Notes: generated from the letters alone by a model not told the origin. A DNA stretch of 64,000 nt from Actinomadura viridilutea (GCA_003001795.1 PVNI01000009.1:62001-126000), one strand, 5' to 3'; positions 51,463-60,097 are shown, numbered from the stretch's first letter. Numbers and translations are program-made.

Positions 51463-52323
51463 ATGACGACTGACATAGGCGGACGGCTGGTCGCGCACTT
51501 CGGACAGCGGGGACTGCGGCGGTTCCAGCAGGGGGAGCTGGACGGCCTGGCGCTCCCGGCCGACGCCGCGCGGCACCTGCAGGAGTTCGGCGTCCCCGTC
51601 CAGGTGGGACCGTACTTCCTGGCCGGCTCGGGCGAACCCGTGGGCCTCGGCGAATACGCGGCGACCACCGGAGCCCCGGACGCGCCGACGTACGCCGCGC
51701 AGTGGTGCCGCGTCGGCACGGACCACGGCGCCGAGATCTGCGTCACCCCCGCCGGCGCGGTCCAGGCGGTGTTCGTCGTGGCCGACGAGGAGCCCATGCG
51801 GGTCAACAGCAGCCTGACCGCGTTCGCGGCGTCCCTGCTGGCGCTCGACCAGTACCTGCCCCTGCTGGCCGCCCCCGGCGACCGCTCCCCGGCCCAGGTC
51901 TTCCGCGACCTGCGGGCGCGGCTGCTCGAGGTGGACGCCCCCGCCTTGGACGACGACGAGGCGTGGTGGCCGCGCGTGCTGGAGCAGATTCGGCACGCGA
52001 TGAGCTTCCCCTTCTCCGCCGCCTTCGAGGTCCAGGACGACCGGGGCGTCAAGCGCATCGAGACCGAGCAGGCCAGGGTCGGCGCGCCGCACCCCGAACG
52101 GGTCCTCTGGACGCGGCTGGAGGCGCAGGGCGTGCGTCCGGAACAGGTCACCCGGGTCTACACCGAACTGGAACCGTGCTTCCTGCCCGGGAACTACTGC
52201 GCGATGTGGCTCACCCAGTTCACCAACGCCGAGTTCACCTACTCGTTCGACTACGGCAGCACCGCCGAGAACCGTGAACAGGGCTTCCTGGAGCTCATGC
52301 GGCACGCCGCCCAGCAGGGATGA
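51463..52323 (+). CDS. SUKH-4 domain fused to a deaminase domain
   Basis: A protein of 286 residues. Residues 1-160 are a SUKH-4 domain ('LPADAARHLQEFGVPVQVG', 'YAAQWCRVGTDHGAEICV', 'VNSSLTAFAASLLALDQYL'). Residues 175-286 are a deaminase domain with HxE in 'GAPHPERVLWTRLEAQG' near 208 and PCx5C in 'VYTELEPCFLPGNYCAMW' near 236-246, ending 'YSFDYGS'. The same landmarks in the same order occur in the toxin at 45248 ('HSE', 'IYTERSPC', 'SFDYG'), so the two are close relatives. No secretion signal or WXG domain: it is a cytoplasmic deaminase joined to an immunity fold, in an operon with the STAND/WD40 protein. GAGGAA lies before ATG51463. Confidence 0.75.
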   Translation: MTTDIGGRLVAHFGQRGLRRFQQGELDGLALPADAARHLQEFGVPVQVGPYFLAGSGEPVGLGEYAATTGAPDAPTYAAQWCRVGTDHGAEICVTPAGAVQAVFVVADEEPMRVNSSLTAFAASLLALDQYLPLLAAPGDRSPAQVFRDLRARLLEVDAPALDDDEAWWPRVLEQIRHAMSFPFSAAFEVQDDRGVKRIETEQARVGAPHPERVLWTRLEAQGVRPEQVTRVYTELEPCFLPGNYCAMWLTQFTNAEFTYSFDYGSTAENREQGFLELMRHAAQQG

Positions 52324-52511
52324 GCCGGCAGGGCGATCGAGACGGAAGATTCCGGGAACCGGAGGCCGGGCGGCGACATCCAACGCATGCCGCGGGCGCT
52401 TCGCCGGTTCGGCGCGCCCCGGACGGGCGCACCGGTACAGCGAGCGTCCGCGGCATGACACCATGCACATTGGTCGTCCTTGTTTGACACAGCACACATA
52501 GCGAGGAAGTC

Positions 52512-53909
52512 GTGAGCGCGCCCCCTGGAGCCGACCTCTGTCGGATCACGCTCGTCGGACCGAACCGCCGCGTCGACATCGCGTTGCCCGCCGACGCGAC
52601 GTTCGCGGAGCTCTACCCCACGATGCTGCACTACGCCGGGCAGAACCTCGCGGACGCGGGGCTCGCGCACGGCGGCTGGGTCCTGCAGAAGCTCGACGAG
52701 GCGCCGTTCGACCCTTCGTCCACGCCCGCCCAGGCCGGGCTGCGCGACGGTGACCTCGTCTACCTGCGGCCGCGCATGGCCCAGCTGCCGGAGCTGGCGT
52801 TCGACGACGTCCCCGACGTCGTCGCCACCGCGGTCAACGACCGGCCCGACCGCTGGCGGCAGGACTCCACGCGCCGGTTCGCGCTGGGCTGGGGTGTGAC
52901 CGGGCTGCTGGTCGGCGCGGTCGCGGTGCTGCTGTCGGGACCGTCGTGGATCGTGCCGTCCATCGTCGCCGGCCTGATCGCCCTGCTGCTGCTCGGCTTC
53001 GCGGTCGGCCTGTCGCGGGCGCTCGGCGACTCCGGCGCGGGCGCCGCCGTGGGCTACGCGGCGATGCCCTACGCCTTCCTCGCCGGGCTGCTCGCCCCGG
53101 CCAGGGACACCGCGCTGCTCGACCTCGGCGCCCTCCACCTGGTCGCCGGGTTCGGCGCGGTCGTCCTGGTCGCCACCATCGCCGGATTCGGTGTCGCCGA
53201 CGGCCTGCCGGTGTTCTACGGCGCCGCCATCGCGGCGCTGCTCGGCACCATCAACAGCGCCATCCCGCTGGTGTTCGACACCGACGCCGCCGGCGTCGCC
53301 GCCGTCACCGTGGCGATCGCGCTGGCGCTGACCCCGGCCCTGCCGGGCGTGGCGTTCAAGCTCGCCCGGGTCAAGCTGCCGCCCGTCCCGCAGAGCGCCG
53401 AGGACCTGCGCCGCGACACCCTGATGGTGGACGGCAAGCAGGTCCTCAACCGCACCGCCGTCGCCGACCGGTTCGTGACCGGCGGCGTGTCCATGCTCGG
53501 GCTGACCGCGCTCGGCGCGTTCATCCCGCTGACGCTGGACGGCGGCTGGGTCAGCTCCGCCATGACCGTGGTGGTGTCGCTGGCGCTGCTGCTGCGCGCG
53601 CGTCTGTTCCGCGGCCGGGCGCAGAAGTTCTGGCTGCTGGTGCCGGGCGTCACGGGGCTGGCGCTGCTGGCGGTCAGCACCGCGTTCGAGACGTCCTCGC
53701 AGACCGTCGCCCTGGTCGGCGTGCTGCTGCCGGCGCTGGTGGTCTCGGGCATCGCGGTCGGCGTCGGCATGTGGCTGCCGAAGAACCGGCTCACCCCCTT
53801 CTGGGGCCGCGCGGGCGACATCGTCGAGATGATCTTCGTGATCGCGCTGATCCCGCTGGCCCTCGGGGTCGCCGGGGTGTTCGAGTACGTCCGCACCGTG
53901 GTCGGCTGA
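52512..53909 (+). CDS. eccD: Type VII secretion channel protein EccD
   Basis: A protein of 465 residues: an N-terminal ubiquitin-like domain (about 1-90, 'RITLVGPNRRVDIALP', 'LRDGDLVYLRP') and eleven predicted membrane helices from about 115 to the end. This is the EccD architecture, forming the membrane vestibule of the secretion complex. GAGGAAG precedes GTG52512. eccB follows 31 bp downstream, so eccD-eccB-esx form the second, plus-strand cluster. Its length is a little under the mycobacterial EccD average. Confidence 0.92.
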   Translation: MSAPPGADLCRITLVGPNRRVDIALPADATFAELYPTMLHYAGQNLADAGLAHGGWVLQKLDEAPFDPSSTPAQAGLRDGDLVYLRPRMAQLPELAFDDVPDVVATAVNDRPDRWRQDSTRRFALGWGVTGLLVGAVAVLLSGPSWIVPSIVAGLIALLLLGFAVGLSRALGDSGAGAAVGYAAMPYAFLAGLLAPARDTALLDLGALHLVAGFGAVVLVATIAGFGVADGLPVFYGAAIAALLGTINSAIPLVFDTDAAGVAAVTVAIALALTPALPGVAFKLARVKLPPVPQSAEDLRRDTLMVDGKQVLNRTAVADRFVTGGVSMLGLTALGAFIPLTLDGGWVSSAMTVVVSLALLLRARLFRGRAQKFWLLVPGVTGLALLAVSTAFETSSQTVALVGVLLPALVVSGIAVGVGMWLPKNRLTPFWGRAGDIVEMIFVIALIPLALGVAGVFEYVRTVVG

Positions 53910-53940
53910 CCGGAGGGTCCGAGGCTAGGAGGCACCGTCC

Positions 53941-55377
53941 ATGCAGACCAAGCGGGATCTGCTGCAGGCGCACCGGCTGATGACGCACCGCGCCTCGCAG
54001 GCGCTGATCCTCGGCGAGCCCGACTACCCCGAACAGCCGCTGCGCCGTCTCAACGTGGGCACGTTCGCCGGGGTCATGGTGGGCGTGCTGGTGGCCGCCG
54101 GATTCGGCATCGCCGGGCTGATCTTCGGCGGCGGGACGAAAGGACTGACCAACGGCGGCCTGCTGCTCATCGAGAAGGAGACCGGCAGCCGGTACGTGTG
54201 GTGCCAGCCGCAGGGGTACAAGGAGAAGGTCTTGTGCCCCGTCGCCAATTACGCCTCCGCCAAGCTGGCCGTCGCCGGCAGCGGCGGGAGCCAGGGTCAG
54301 CAGAAGTCCGTGTCGGCCAAGTCGCTGGCGAAGTTCCCCCGCGGCCCGATGATCGGCATCCCCGGCGCGCCCGACACCGTGCCCGACCGCAAGCGCCTGG
54401 TCGGCGGGCCGTGGTCGGTGTGCGTGCGGGAGGGCGACGTCAACGGCATCACCCGCTCGGTGGTGTCGCTGGTCGGCGGCCGGGACGTCGGCGGGCGCAA
54501 GCTCGACGCCGACACCGGCGTGGTCGTCAGCACCGGCGCGGGCGCGAACTGGCTCATCTGGCGCAACCAGCGGATGCGCATGTCGCCCGCGGGCATGACC
54601 GTCCTGCAGGCGTCGGCGCCGCCCCGGGTGTCGGAGGCGTTCGTCAACGCGCTGCCCGCCGGACCCGACTTCGCCCCTCCGCGCATCCCCGACTTCGGCC
54701 GTCCGACCCAGACGCCCGGGGGCGCCAAGGGCACGATCGGCCAAGTGTTCGTCGTCAAGGGCGTCGCGGGCGGCGCCGACCAGTTCTACGTGCTGCTGCG
54801 CGACGGCTTCGCGCCCATCAGCCGGGTGCAGGCCGCGCTCATCCAGTCCAGCGGGCAGTACCGCTTCCCCCGCGACACGCCGCTCGAAGCGGCCGTCGTC
54901 ACCAACAACCGGTCGCCGCAGCGGCTGATGGACGACCGGCTGCCGCAGACCCAGATCAAGGCGGAGCCGCTCAACGTCAAGGAAGCGCTGTGCGTGGTGT
55001 ACCGCGACACCTCCAAGGGCGCGCAGAACGCCGTGCTGACCGTCGGCGGCGGCAAGGACCTGCCGATGCCGACGCGGGTGTCCGGGACGGGCGTGGACAA
55101 CGTGGTGCTGCCGCCGGGCAGCGCCGTGCTCGCCGGCGTGCTGCCGGCGTCGGGCTCCGTCGACGCCATCAACACCTACGTGTTCGTGTCCGATAACGGA
55201 CGCAGGTACTCGCTGAAGTCGCCCGAGACCGCCAAGGCGCTGGGCTACTCGATCTCGGCGGACCAGAACGACTCGGTTCCGGTGCCCGCCAACCTGCTCA
55301 ACATGGTGCCGCAGGGGCCCGTGCTGGATCCGGACAAGGCGGTCTTGCCGGTCGCCTCCGGTTCTGCGGGTCTATAG
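53941..55377 (+). CDS. eccB: Type VII secretion membrane protein EccB
   Basis: A protein of 478 residues. Short N-terminal cytoplasmic part starting 'MQTKRDLLQAHRLMTHRASQ' in the pattern typical of EccB, one membrane helix (about 38-62), and a large extracytoplasmic domain with four to five related repeats and paired Cys ('WCQPQGYKEKVLC', a disulphide candidate). EccB connects the ESX membrane complex to the outside. ATG53941 is 31 bp after eccD. The first Esx gene begins 82 bp after the stop. Confidence 0.92.
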   Translation: MQTKRDLLQAHRLMTHRASQALILGEPDYPEQPLRRLNVGTFAGVMVGVLVAAGFGIAGLIFGGGTKGLTNGGLLLIEKETGSRYVWCQPQGYKEKVLCPVANYASAKLAVAGSGGSQGQQKSVSAKSLAKFPRGPMIGIPGAPDTVPDRKRLVGGPWSVCVREGDVNGITRSVVSLVGGRDVGGRKLDADTGVVVSTGAGANWLIWRNQRMRMSPAGMTVLQASAPPRVSEAFVNALPAGPDFAPPRIPDFGRPTQTPGGAKGTIGQVFVVKGVAGGADQFYVLLRDGFAPISRVQAALIQSSGQYRFPRDTPLEAAVVTNNRSPQRLMDDRLPQTQIKAEPLNVKEALCVVYRDTSKGAQNAVLTVGGGKDLPMPTRVSGTGVDNVVLPPGSAVLAGVLPASGSVDAINTYVFVSDNGRRYSLKSPETAKALGYSISADQNDSVPVPANLLNMVPQGPVLDPDKAVLPVASGSAGL

Positions 55378-55459
55378 ATCACTGAGAGATAAAACGCTGC
55401 TTCGTTCGGTATGCGGTTGCTACGCTCCGGATGGACGCAGTCGTGACGGAGGGAAGACC

Positions 55460-55750
55460 GTGGGTCAGGCGTTCAGCACCGACTACTCCGTGATGCAGCA
55501 GGCCGAGGCGATGTTCCAGGCCAAGAATCGCGAGATGGTCGAGCTCCTGGACAATCTCGAGGCGGACCTCCAGAGCGGGCTGTCCAAATGGGAGGACGAC
55601 GCGCGGGACGCCTTCTTCGACGCCAGGGCGAAGTGGGACAAGGCCGCGCGGGAACAGGCCAGGATGATCAAGGAGTTTCACCAGGTCGTCATGACCGCGC
55701 GGGGGAACTACCAGACCGCGGAGAAGGCCAACTCCGAACTGTGGGCCTGA
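55460..55750 (+). CDS. WXG100-superfamily Esx protein with W-E-D turn (1)
   Basis: A protein of 96 residues, a helical hairpin whose turn is 'LSKWEDDARDAFFDARAKW', so the usual W-x-G is W-E-D. The start 'FSTDYSVMQQAEAMFQAKN' mirrors the protein at 56485 ('SSMDFGAMQQAYATFQAKF'); the two are paralogues. A Y/F-x-x-x-D/E-type C-terminal secretion signal is suggested by 'YQTAEKANSE'. GTG55460 is preceded by GGAGGGAAG. Likely a secreted substrate pairing with the classical WXG protein at 56130. Confidence 0.8.
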   Translation: MGQAFSTDYSVMQQAEAMFQAKNREMVELLDNLEADLQSGLSKWEDDARDAFFDARAKWDKAAREQARMIKEFHQVVMTARGNYQTAEKANSELWA

Positions 55751-56129
55751 ACCGCGAGGCGCCTCCCGACGATGACGACGGCCATGGAACCGGGCCTGCG
55801 GGCCGCCGGGTCTAAGTCGTGCGATGCGGCCTTCACCGCGCGGTCGCATCGTCGCCGAAGGCCGGAAACGGTCGTCGGTAGCTGGCAGGAAAGTCCGGCC
55901 CCTCCGACGGCAACGGTCCCGCATACGCGGGCTGTCGACGGTTGCGAGCGGACCGCGGCAGGCGCACGTCGCGTGCCGCGGACCCGTGGCAGGGCTTTAC
56001 CGATGCGGTGCCGTGCCCGACGATGGTGGCGAAGACGGGGTGAATGCGAATCGATCCGATTTCGTGCGAACCATCCGGCTCGGCGCCGCGTCTGAAAGAT
56101 CTGCAGTGGGTAGTGCGGAAGGATGACTC
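55751..56129 (+). other. Intergenic region between Esx genes
   Basis: About 380 bp with no gene I can support, in an otherwise tight cluster. AAGGATG lies before the ATG at 56130. It probably holds a separate promoter for the 56130-58595 genes. Confidence 0.4.
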
Positions 56130-56444
56130 ATGAGCCAGAGGTCTTCGGTCGACAGAGCAGAAATGGCGCAGGCGGCCCAGCGGGTCGAGTCCGCCGCTCA
56201 GGACCTGCGCAAGATCCAGGGCGACCTGGGTCAGGAGCAGGCCCAGCTCGCCGGCCGGTGGATCGGTGAGGCGAGCAACGCCTTCACCAAGGTCTACAAC
56301 GAGTTCAACACCGAGCTGAGCAAGGTCCTCGACGTCCTCGAGGAGCTCCACGAGAAGCTCGTGCAGACCAAGATCAACTACGAGGCCAGCGAGCAGCAGC
56401 AGACCGAGAGCATCAACCGGATCGCCGGCCTGCTGAACGGCTGA
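56130..56444 (+). CDS. WXG100 Esx protein
   Basis: A protein of 104 residues with a helix-turn-helix hairpin and canonical turn 'LAGRWIGEASNAFTKVYNEF' (W-I-G). Long heptad-like helices flank it ('SSVDRAEMAQAAQRVESAA', 'VLEELHEKLVQTKINYEAS'). The C-terminal 'YEASEQQQTES' fits the YxxxD/E secretion signal loosely (Y-x-x-x-E). The next gene, a W-E-D-type Esx, follows 40 bp on, forming a pair like EsxB/EsxA. Confidence 0.88.
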   Translation: MSQRSSVDRAEMAQAAQRVESAAQDLRKIQGDLGQEQAQLAGRWIGEASNAFTKVYNEFNTELSKVLDVLEELHEKLVQTKINYEASEQQQTESINRIAGLLNG

Positions 56445-56484
56445 CCGAATCCCCCACCGATCCTCGGGACTCAACGGAGGAACA

Positions 56485-56775
56485 ATGAGCTACAGCTCCA
56501 TGGACTTCGGCGCCATGCAGCAGGCGTACGCGACGTTCCAGGCCAAGTTCACCCAGATGCAGAGCGAGCTGGACGACCTCGAGAAGAGCGTCGAGAGCAA
56601 GCTCGCGCAGTGGGAGGACGACGCCAAGAACGCCTACTTCGACGCCAAGCGTCAGTGGGAGCAGTCCGCCCAGGAGATCGGCCGCGTGCTGCAGCAGCTC
56701 GGCGAAGTCATCAACTTCTCGTCCGAAACCGGCCAGAGCACGGTCCGTACGAACGTCAACCTCATCTCGGGCTGA
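56485..56775 (+). CDS. WXG100-superfamily Esx protein with W-E-D turn (2)
   Basis: A protein of 96 residues, paralogue of the one at 55460: identical length, the same 'MQQA' segment near residue 11, and turn 'LAQWEDDAKNAYFDAKRQW'. The W-E-D turn again replaces W-x-G. The C-terminal part differs ('VINFSSETGQSTVRTNVNL'). GGAGGAA precedes ATG56485. Most likely forms a heterodimer with the W-I-G protein encoded immediately upstream and is exported by the Ecc complex. Confidence 0.85.
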   Translation: MSYSSMDFGAMQQAYATFQAKFTQMQSELDDLEKSVESKLAQWEDDAKNAYFDAKRQWEQSAQEIGRVLQQLGEVINFSSETGQSTVRTNVNLISG

Positions 56776-56918
56776 CGCCGTCCGCGGCCGGCCGCCCCGC
56801 GGACGGGCGGTCGGCCGCGACGCTCGCGGGGTGGGCATGCTGCCCGGCCCCATGAGAGGGACACGACGGGGACTCCAGCAGGCAGCGGGGGCCGGGGCGC
56901 CCCCACGGGAGGTTTCAC

Positions 56919-57302
56919 ATGGGTGCTGGCGGCAAGAGCGAAATCGACACCGATGCGGCCAAGAAGATCCTCAAGATCCTTGAGGACAATCTCGCCACCT
57001 TCGACACCGGCTACGGGACGCCGAGCGACATCCAGGGACGCGGCAATGTGACCCAGGCCGACCTCGGCGGGAGTGCGGGTTTCTCCGCTGGCCAGCAGCT
57101 CGGCGAGAATACCGCGCGGGCCTACAGCGTGATCAACCAGGAGTACACCACTTTCGTCAACGCCTACGGCCAGGTCATTGAGGCGCTGCGGCGTGCGGTC
57201 AACAACCACGACGAGAAGGAGCAGACCAACACCGCTGCGGCCAACAGCGTGCAGGTCAGCCACACCAGCCGACCGACCACCGGGAACACCCGGGCCTACT
57301 GA
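56919..57302 (+). CDS. Small helical type VII locus protein
   Basis: A protein of 127 residues. Helical N-terminus 'IDTDAAKKILKILEDNL', a loop containing 'GSAGFSAGQQLGENTARAY', then a long helix 'YTTFVNAYGQVIEALRRAV' and a Thr/Ser-rich tail ending in Tyr. No W-x-G turn. The build resembles the small WXG-like or PE-like partners found beside PPE/EspB-type proteins, and it lies 12 bp before such a gene (57315). I infer it is the partner of that protein; no family name can be given with certainty. Confidence 0.65.
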   Translation: MGAGGKSEIDTDAAKKILKILEDNLATFDTGYGTPSDIQGRGNVTQADLGGSAGFSAGQQLGENTARAYSVINQEYTTFVNAYGQVIEALRRAVNNHDEKEQTNTAAANSVQVSHTSRPTTGNTRAY

Positions 57303-57314
57303 TAGGGCGGGGCT

Positions 57315-58595
57315 ATGACGATTGCGGACCAGACGATGACTGACAGCAAGCCGAAGGATCACCACATCCGATACGGCCCCATCTCGCCCAGCGAATTCAC
57401 CGGCGGCATGGACGAGATGGACCGGATCCTCGACTCCACCCGGCCCGACAAGGTCATCCAAGCCGGACAGGCGTACAACGCCGCCGCCAGCAAGCTGAAC
57501 GAGGCGGCCGGCACCCTGCGCGCCCAGGCCTCGGCCTTGGAGAGCGTGTGGAAGGGCGATGACGCCGACGTCGCCATCAAGCAGATGCGGCGTCTGCAGA
57601 CCACCGCCGAGAACATGTACAAGGTCGCCCATGAGACGGGCACCGCGCTGTCCACCTATGGCCCGCAGCTCGAGTGGTACCGGGACCACCGTCCCGGCCG
57701 GGGGAACTTCGAGGGCCTGAGCACCGGGGACGCCGCGGTTTTCGCTGCCGGCACCATGATCGCCGGCCCTGGCGGCGGTCTGATCGCCGTCGGCGGCAAG
57801 ACGCTCGCCGAGGCCATCGGCCTCCTCGAGGACGAGGAGGACAAGATCGCCCGCGAGCACATGAAGCGGCTCACCGAGCGCACTGTCCAAGCCAACGACA
57901 AACTCCCCACCACCCTCACCACCGACCAGCCCATGGTGAATCCGGGTGATGAGAGGTGGAAGCGGCGTACCGATTACCCGGGCGGCGGCGGAGGCGGAGG
58001 CGGAGGCGCCAAGGTGCCCAACCCGTATGGGAGCGGACCTCCTGGCAGCGACCCCTTCGGTGACCAGAACGTGCCGAACCCGTACGGCGGGGGCTCCGGC
58101 AACGGGCAGAACGTGCCCGACCCGTACGGCGGCGGGGGCGCTGGCGGCGGGCAGAACGTGCCCAACCCGTACGGCAGCGGCCCCGGGAAGAGCGACCTGG
58201 CGGGGCTGCCCCAGGGGGGCGCTGGAGGCATCGGCGCAGGCGCCGACCCGTTCGGGCGTGGCGGTCTCGGCGGCGGCATCGGTGGCGGCGGCATCGGTGG
58301 CGGCGGCGGTGGGATCGGCGGCGGTGCCGGTCTCGGCGGCGCCCCGATGGGCGGTCTGGCCGGTGGTCCTCCGGGTGCCGGCGCCGGTGCGGGGCGCGGT
58401 GCCGGTCTCGGCGCGGGCCGCGGTCTCGGCGCGGGCCGCGGCATGGGTGCCGGTGGAATGATGGGCGCGCCCATGGGCGCTCGCGGCGGAGCTGGCGGCG
58501 GCGAAGACGAGCACGAGCGCACCACGTGGCTCACCGAGGACGAGGATGTGTGGGGCGGCAACGACGGCGACACCGCTCCCCCCGTGATCGGTTGA
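57315..58595 (+). CDS. WXG/EspB-like substrate with Gly-rich repeat tail
   Basis: A protein of 426 residues. Residues 30-195 are helical with a 'LESVWKGDDADVAIKQM' W-K-G turn near 80, then hydrophobic 'VFAAGTMIAGPGGGLIAVGG'. The last 200 residues are low complexity: repeats of 'NPYG' near 235-290, then long Gly runs and 'GAGRGLGAGRGMGAG', closing with 'TTWLTEDEDVWG'. The W-L-x-E-D-x-x-V-W ending recurs in actinobacterial type VII substrates, I believe as an export-related motif. The mycosin gene follows, and substrates of this type can be mycosin targets. Likely a secreted surface protein. Confidence 0.75.
   Translation: MTIADQTMTDSKPKDHHIRYGPISPSEFTGGMDEMDRILDSTRPDKVIQAGQAYNAAASKLNEAAGTLRAQASALESVWKGDDADVAIKQMRRLQTTAENMYKVAHETGTALSTYGPQLEWYRDHRPGRGNFEGLSTGDAAVFAAGTMIAGPGGGLIAVGGKTLAEAIGLLEDEEDKIAREHMKRLTERTVQANDKLPTTLTTDQPMVNPGDERWKRRTDYPGGGGGGGGGAKVPNPYGSGPPGSDPFGDQNVPNPYGGGSGNGQNVPDPYGGGGAGGGQNVPNPYGSGPGKSDLAGLPQGGAGGIGAGADPFGRGGLGGGIGGGGIGGGGGGIGGGAGLGGAPMGGLAGGPPGAGAGAGRGAGLGAGRGLGAGRGMGAGGMMGAPMGARGGAGGGEDEHERTTWLTEDEDVWGGNDGDTAPPVIG
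58019..58188 (+). repeat. Imperfect repeats encoding NPYG units
   Basis: Four copies of a codon block for V-P-(N/D)-P-Y-G, spaced 16-22 codons apart, within the gene at 57315. Wobble differences show they are old repeats. The following 250 bases encode nearly only Gly, Ala and Arg. Confidence 0.65.
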
Positions 58596-58696
58596 TGCCG
58601 GCTCGTCGGAGCTGATGGTCATGCACGACTCGGCGTGGGTAGCCTGAGGCACTGTCTTGGGCTGCCCGCGCCGATTCGCTGAGTGAGGTTTGCGCT

Positions 58697-60097
58697 GTGC
58701 GACGGATGACGCGCTTGATAGCTGCCGCAGGGGCGAGTTGCTGTCTGCCCTTGACCACGGTGACTCCCGCCGGGGCAGCACCGGGGCCCCGCAGCGACCA
58801 GTGGTGGTTCGCGGCGTGGCAGATCCAGAACAAGGTCTGGCCCATCACCAAGGGAGCCGGGGTCACCGTCGCGGTCATCGACACCGGCGTCAACGCTCAA
58901 CTGCCGGATCTGCGTGACGCAGTGGTGCCGGGCAAGGATTTCCGGCCGGCGGACGGCAACTCGCCAGGATCAGGCGACGGTAGGACCGACACCGACCAGA
59001 AGCTGGGCGGACACGGCACAGGCATGGCCTCGCTCATCGCCAGCCGCGGCACGAGCAGCGGGTTCATGGGGGTCGCCCCGGAAGCCAAGATTCTTCCGAT
59101 CGTCAGCGCCGCGCTGGACACCGCGGCGGCCATCCGGTACGCGGCCGACCACGGCGCCCGTGTGATCAATGTGTCCGCCGGCCACGCGGCGCCTTTGGGA
59201 AAGTGTCCGCAGGACGTGCAGCAGGCGATCGCGCACGCCATCCAACGGGACGCGGTCGTCGTGGCGTCTGCCGGTAACTCGGCGACCACCGACAACAGAG
59301 TCGAGTATCCCGCTGTGTGCCCGGGTGTGCTTGCAGTCGGTGCCGTCGACAACCAGAAGCGAGCTTGGGCCGACACTCAGCGGCAGCCGTACGTTTCGGT
59401 TGCCGCGCCCGGCGTCCTCGTGGGCGCTCTGCTGAAGACGGGGCGGGTCGACACTGGGCTGTCCGGTACCAGTCAAGCCAGTGCGCTGACCTCAGGTGTG
59501 GTGGCATTGGTGCGGGCCAAGTACCCGCAGATGTCGGCGCGCGAGGTCGTTCAGCGGATCATCAACACCGCCAAAGACGCCGGGCCTCCCGGACCGGACA
59601 ACCAGACGGGCGCCGGGGTGATCATTCCGGCCGATGCGCTGACCGCGAACGTGCCCAAGAGCGCGCCCAACCCCGTCTTCGCCAAATTCGACCAGTGGCA
59701 GAAGAGCCAGCCGAACGCGGGGAACGCCGCGCCTTCCCCCACATCCACCGGCAAGACCAAGGCCCAGGCCGACAAGGAAAGGGCCGAGCGCAACACCAAA
59801 ATCCTCTTGGGCGCCGTGGCCGGGGCGGTGCTGCTCGCTGTGCTGATCGTCGGACTGGTCGTGCTCCGGCGTCGTAAGCCCGCGACGGTCGGGCCGATGC
59901 CGGGGGGCATGCCCGGCAACTTCCCGGGCACGCAGGCCGGGCAGTCCGGGCCGCCGCCTGGTTGGGGCGGGCATGTCGGCGCACCGCCCGCTGGACAGGC
60001 TCCGCCGCAGCCGTTCAATCCGCCGCAGGGGCAGCCGGGCTCCGGGCCGGCTGCGCAGCAGCCGCCGCAGGGGCCACCGGTCGGCCCGCCGCAATGA
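58697..60097 (+). CDS. mycP: Mycosin (type VII secretion subtilisin protease), second copy
   Basis: A protein of 466 residues: signal peptide to about residue 28 ('TPAGAAPG'), S8 domain with Asp62 in 'AVIDTG', His106 in 'GHGTGMA', Asn in 'ASAGNS' and Ser in 'SGTSQASAL', then a membrane helix near 372-393 ('ILLGAVAGAVLLAVLIVGL') and an 80-residue Pro/Gly/Gln-rich cytoplasmic tail. The triad is intact. GTG58697 is supported by GAGTGAGG; ATG58706 is an alternative. This is the mycosin of the eccD/eccB/esx cluster. Its proline tail is longer than in mycobacterial mycosins. Confidence 0.9.
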   Translation: MRRMTRLIAAAGASCCLPLTTVTPAGAAPGPRSDQWWFAAWQIQNKVWPITKGAGVTVAVIDTGVNAQLPDLRDAVVPGKDFRPADGNSPGSGDGRTDTDQKLGGHGTGMASLIASRGTSSGFMGVAPEAKILPIVSAALDTAAAIRYAADHGARVINVSAGHAAPLGKCPQDVQQAIAHAIQRDAVVVASAGNSATTDNRVEYPAVCPGVLAVGAVDNQKRAWADTQRQPYVSVAAPGVLVGALLKTGRVDTGLSGTSQASALTSGVVALVRAKYPQMSAREVVQRIINTAKDAGPPGPDNQTGAGVIIPADALTANVPKSAPNPVFAKFDQWQKSQPNAGNAAPSPTSTGKTKAQADKERAERNTKILLGAVAGAVLLAVLIVGLVVLRRRKPATVGPMPGGMPGNFPGTQAGQSGPPPGWGGHVGAPPAGQAPPQPFNPPQGQPGSGPAAQQPPQGPPVGPPQ

